The translations under genes were made by a program, and so were the position numbers. Shown here one piece after another: positions 11,667 to 13,702 of a stretch of DNA of 13,702 nt. How positions within the stretch are numbered: position 1 is the first letter of the stretch; every line of letters starts with the position of its first letter. This stretch comes from JBBRUG01 sp038247995 (GTDB lineage Bacteria; Chloroflexota; Chloroflexia; Chloroflexales; Chloroflexaceae): NCBI GenBank assembly GCA_038247995.1, contig JBBRUG010000152.1:1-13702 (forward strand). The letters are read 5' to 3'. Under the pieces are notes generated by a model. That model was not told the DNA's origin. It ran no database searches and saw only the letters and a list, made by a program, of their open reading frames with translations.

Positions 11667-13097
11667 TTACTCTTCCTCCGACTTTCCCTCTGCGGCATCT
11701 GTAAGAATGCCCAATGGGGTTGCGTCGTGGCTGAGGACGCGTATGCCCTGCGCGCTGATCACCACTTCGCGGAGGTTCGCATCGTGGTTGCTCAGGCGCA
11801 TGCGCAGCACACCCAGCACTCGACGGAGCACACCGGCCACGTTCTCCTGCTGTAGCATCAGCACATTCTCGCCAATTGCCCCCAGTGGTGTGTCCACGAG
11901 ATTCAGACGGAAGCCTGCGAATGGTGTAATTTCCAGCAGCACGAGCGTGGACACACCCGCCCCGTGCAGCAGGGCAGCGAGGGCGGCAAGGTAGTCGTGA
12001 GCGCGTGGCCCAAGCTCGCGCAGCAGCGGCGCCAGATCATCGATCACCAGACGCGTGGGCTGACGCTCCAGCGCAGCTACGAGCTGCACGCCAAGCTGGT
12101 CGACATCCAGTTCAACCGGTGCAACGCGTAGAAGCTCGAGCGCACCTGACGCGACCGCCCCGTCTACATCGAGTGCGAAAGCCCTTCCTTTCGCCACCAA
12201 TTGGGATTTGTACTCCCGAAGCGTCAAGAAGAGTGTGGGCGAATCTGGGCGGGCGTCCTGGAGTGCCCAGTGCAGGGCCAGGGTCGTCTTGCCCGCTCCT
12301 GGGGCGCCCGCGAACACTGTGGTCATGCCCCGATGCGGCCCGCCCTGCAGCAGCGCGTCCAGCTCCGGAAGGCCAAAGGGTGCGCGCTCGGCAAAGAGCG
12401 ACGCTTCTCGCGGAGGCGGGTAGACCTCAAGGCGCGGGAAGATCGTCACACCCTGGGCGTCCAGGCGGTAGGCATGCCGGCCGGGCAATTGCGCCCGTCC
12501 ACGCTGCTTGACCACCTCGAGCGTGCGCAGATGACGCGTCCCCGTGAGCCGATAGGTCAAGCCAATTAGCGTATCGGGGGTGGTAAGAAACCCCCGTAAG
12601 GCGGGGTCGCGGGCGTCGCCGGTGAGGGTAACGAGCAGGGTGGCATCAACAAACGCGAGCTGGGTGCTCACACTGGCTAGAAAGCGTCGCACCGTCAGCG
12701 GATCACCCAGCATGGGCTCTACGCTTTGAAAGCCGTCGATCAACACCAGCTTTGCACCGCACTCGCGGATCATCTGAACGAGCGTGGCGGCGGGGTTTGC
12801 ATCAGTGGCGGCGAAATCCGGCAGGGCCAGCATAGTGACCAGCCCGCCAATCAGGGCGTCATCAAAAAACGCAAACCCGCGGAGGTGCCGGAGCAACTTG
12901 GCCTGCGTCTCGGCGAACGAGGTGACAATCAGCGTCTGCACACCCTGGCGAGCTGCGGCAAAGATGAGTTGGCTGGCGAAAACAGTTTTGCCCGCACCTG
13001 GCGATCCGACGATGCAGGCGAGCTCGCCTGGCTCGATTGTGCCACCGAGCACGGCATCAAGACCAGGGACACCCGTTTGGGAGGAGGATTCCAACAT
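11667..13097 (-). CDS. Two-domain KaiC-like RecA-superfamily ATPase
   Basis: A 476-residue tandem of two KaiC-type ATPase domains. The first (about 8-222) has Walker A GSPGAGKT (31-38), Walker B LVLID (Asp121) and the KaiC-like segment VVKQRGRAQLPGRHAYRLD. The second (about 240-457) has Walker A GAPGAGKT (264-271), Walker B LVIDD (353-354) and VLRMRLSNHDANLREVVIS. Each domain keeps one glutamate where KaiC has a catalytic pair (FAETQ about 61-65; LREYK about 293-297). The Ser-Thr autophosphorylation pair of the clock protein's second domain is not evident; the matching loop reads VDTPLGA. It is therefore a KaiC relative, probably a signalling or scaffold ATPase, rather than a proven clock component. 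The ATG at 13097, with GGGA upstream, is preferred over a TTG at 13112. A receiver gene follows. Confidence 0.9.
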   Translation of the reverse strand: MLESSSQTGVPGLDAVLGGTIEPGELACIVGSPGAGKTVFASQLIFAAARQGVQTLIVTSFAETQAKLLRHLRGFAFFDDALIGGLVTMLALPDFAATDANPAATLVQMIRECGAKLVLIDGFQSVEPMLGDPLTVRRFLASVSTQLAFVDATLLVTLTGDARDPALRGFLTTPDTLIGLTYRLTGTRHLRTLEVVKQRGRAQLPGRHAYRLDAQGVTIFPRLEVYPPPREASLFAERAPFGLPELDALLQGGPHRGMTTVFAGAPGAGKTTLALHWALQDARPDSPTLFLTLREYKSQLVAKGRAFALDVDGAVASGALELLRVAPVELDVDQLGVQLVAALERQPTRLVIDDLAPLLRELGPRAHDYLAALAALLHGAGVSTLVLLEITPFAGFRLNLVDTPLGAIGENVLMLQQENVAGVLRRVLGVLRMRLSNHDANLREVVISAQGIRVLSHDATPLGILTDAAEGKSEEE

Positions 13098-13191
13098 GAT
13101 GAGTTCCCGCAATGCGCGCCACAGTCGCGCACGAGCGACAGCATATCTACGAAACAGGCGGCGAGGCTGGAAGCGCGTGGGGGAGATGAGT

Positions 13192-13211
13192 CACCTGGAG
13201 TCGGTCAGGTG
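13192..13211. promoter_or_regulatory. Inverted repeat CACCTG-N8-CAGGTG at the KaiC-like start site
   Basis: A perfect 6-bp inverted repeat (13192-13197 and 13206-13211) covers the predicted transcription start near 13208, where a repressor operator would act. Confidence 0.45.
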
Positions 13212-13214
13212 GGT

Positions 13215-13243
13215 AGTATACGTCCTTCAGTTGGCTTGGGCAA
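13215..13243 (-). promoter_or_regulatory. Sigma-70-type promoter of the KaiC-like gene
   Basis: On the minus strand, TTGCCC (13243-13238), a 17-bp spacer and TATACT (13220-13215). Spacing is ideal; the -10 matches 5 of 6 and the -35 matches 4 of 6. The predicted leader is about 110 bases. No sigma-54 site was found here, unlike the genes at 5-10 kb. Confidence 0.55.
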
Positions 13244-13331
13244 ATAGCTTCCTCTATTCTTCACTACGATACCGCTAGCCCCATACGAATCAAGTGAAGG
13301 ATCGTCGCCGCACCAGCCCGCACCCCAAACC

Positions 13332-13430
13332 CCGCTCCCTGAGCGGGAGAAGGGCTGCGGACAGCATCACAATGCCGAATGTGGTGCGGCTTCCCCTGCT
13401 CCACGCAGATGGAGCAGGGGGCGGGGGGGA
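13332..13430. repeat. Palindromic repeat, copy A
   Basis: A roughly 98-bp unit that begins with an 18-bp core, CCGCTCCCTGAGCGGGAG, identical in copy B. It contains a perfect 11-bp hairpin, CCCCTGCTCCA (13393-13403), CGCAGA, TGGAGCAGGGG (13410-13420). Confidence 0.8.
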
Positions 13431-13497
13431 TTTCTCAGGTGGAGGGTTTTTGCCGTTGCCCGCACCTCCAACCCCCTTCGGCTACGCTCAGAGCAGG

Positions 13498-13595
13498 CCG
13501 CTCCCTGAGCGGGAGCGGGGCTTCCGACAGCATCAGGACGCCGAATCTGCGGCGGCTCCCTCTGCTCCACGTGTGGGCGCAGGGGGCTGGGGGGA
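13498..13595. repeat. Palindromic repeat, copy B
   Basis: A second copy 166 bp downstream of copy A, in the same orientation and without gaps for about 80 bp. The internal hairpin (13557-13585) differs in sequence but still pairs, partly through G-T pairs. Between the copies lies CTTCGGCTACGCTCAG (13477-13492), itself a small imperfect palindrome. Confidence 0.78.
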
Positions 13596-13702
13596 AGGGG
13601 ATGATTCATGCCAGTAGCCTACCACAACGGTGGGTGCGTCGACTTGTGGGTAATGGATAGGCAAGGGGGGGGATTCGGCGTTTCGGGCGTTGGGGCGCGA
13701 TC

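Larger units (their letters stand above)
13098..13702. other. Non-coding region upstream of the KaiC-like gene
   Basis: About 600 bp in which I see no convincing gene; the short frames there are repeat-derived and show no domain. It contains the KaiC-like promoter, an inverted repeat at its start point and a pair of long palindromic repeats (annotated separately). The last 100 bp is G-rich with nothing recognisable. Confidence 0.6.

Noticed and set aside
11613..13278. Plus-strand frames up to 173 codons opposite the KaiC-like gene
   Set aside because: Antisense shadows without domains; the minus frame has two complete Walker sites.
13294..13660. Overlapping frames of 80-107 codons at the right end
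   Set aside because: They are translations of the palindromic repeats, low in complexity and open in several frames.

Overview
The window (13.7 kb, GC-rich) looks like chromosomal DNA of a bacterium, most likely a filamentous member of the Chloroflexota. This is an inference from a long PurS-PurL-type FGAM synthase, a divergent RpoN, many single-domain response regulators, and heptanucleotide and palindromic short repeats. Nothing in the window fixes the species.

Layout: (1) 1-2659, minus strand, the 5' 886 codons of purL, cut by the window edge and carrying two in-frame low-complexity insertions built from short tandem repeats. (2) 2660-2963, non-coding, with two hairpins. (3) 2964-4988, minus, a soluble PAS-PAS-GAF histidine kinase; divergent from it at 5273-5629 is a single-domain response regulator closed by a strong terminator. 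(4) 5694-6095, minus, a second, atypical stand-alone receiver. (5) 6194-7546, minus, rpoN (sigma-54), with an unusual four-cysteine motif; divergent from it at 7713-9065 is an NtrC-type sigma-54 activator with a GAFTGA loop and a shortened C-terminal helix-turn-helix. (6) 9113-9895 and 9984-10175, minus, an SDR oxidoreductase and a CsbD/YjbJ-like small protein. (7) 10328-11188, plus, an ECF sigma-factor gene interrupted by a 90-bp imperfect palindrome with three in-frame stops. (8) 11127-11501 and 11667-13097, minus, a stand-alone receiver and a two-domain KaiC-like ATPase. (9) 13098-13702, non-coding, with a promoter and a pair of palindromic repeats.

The most striking signal is a local sigma-54 circuit. 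Four sites of the form TGGCACR-N5-TGCW occur in the window. All four are intergenic, have the GG-N10-GC spacing, and point at the nearest downstream gene: rpoN itself (perfect consensus), the histidine kinase, the divergent response regulator, and the CsbD-like gene. With the NtrC-type activator next to rpoN, this suggests a self-controlled sigma-54 module with its own sensor, activator and stress-type output. The two-component genes, the KaiC-like ATPase with its receiver, and the broken ECF sigma gene make 3-13 kb a dense signalling region.
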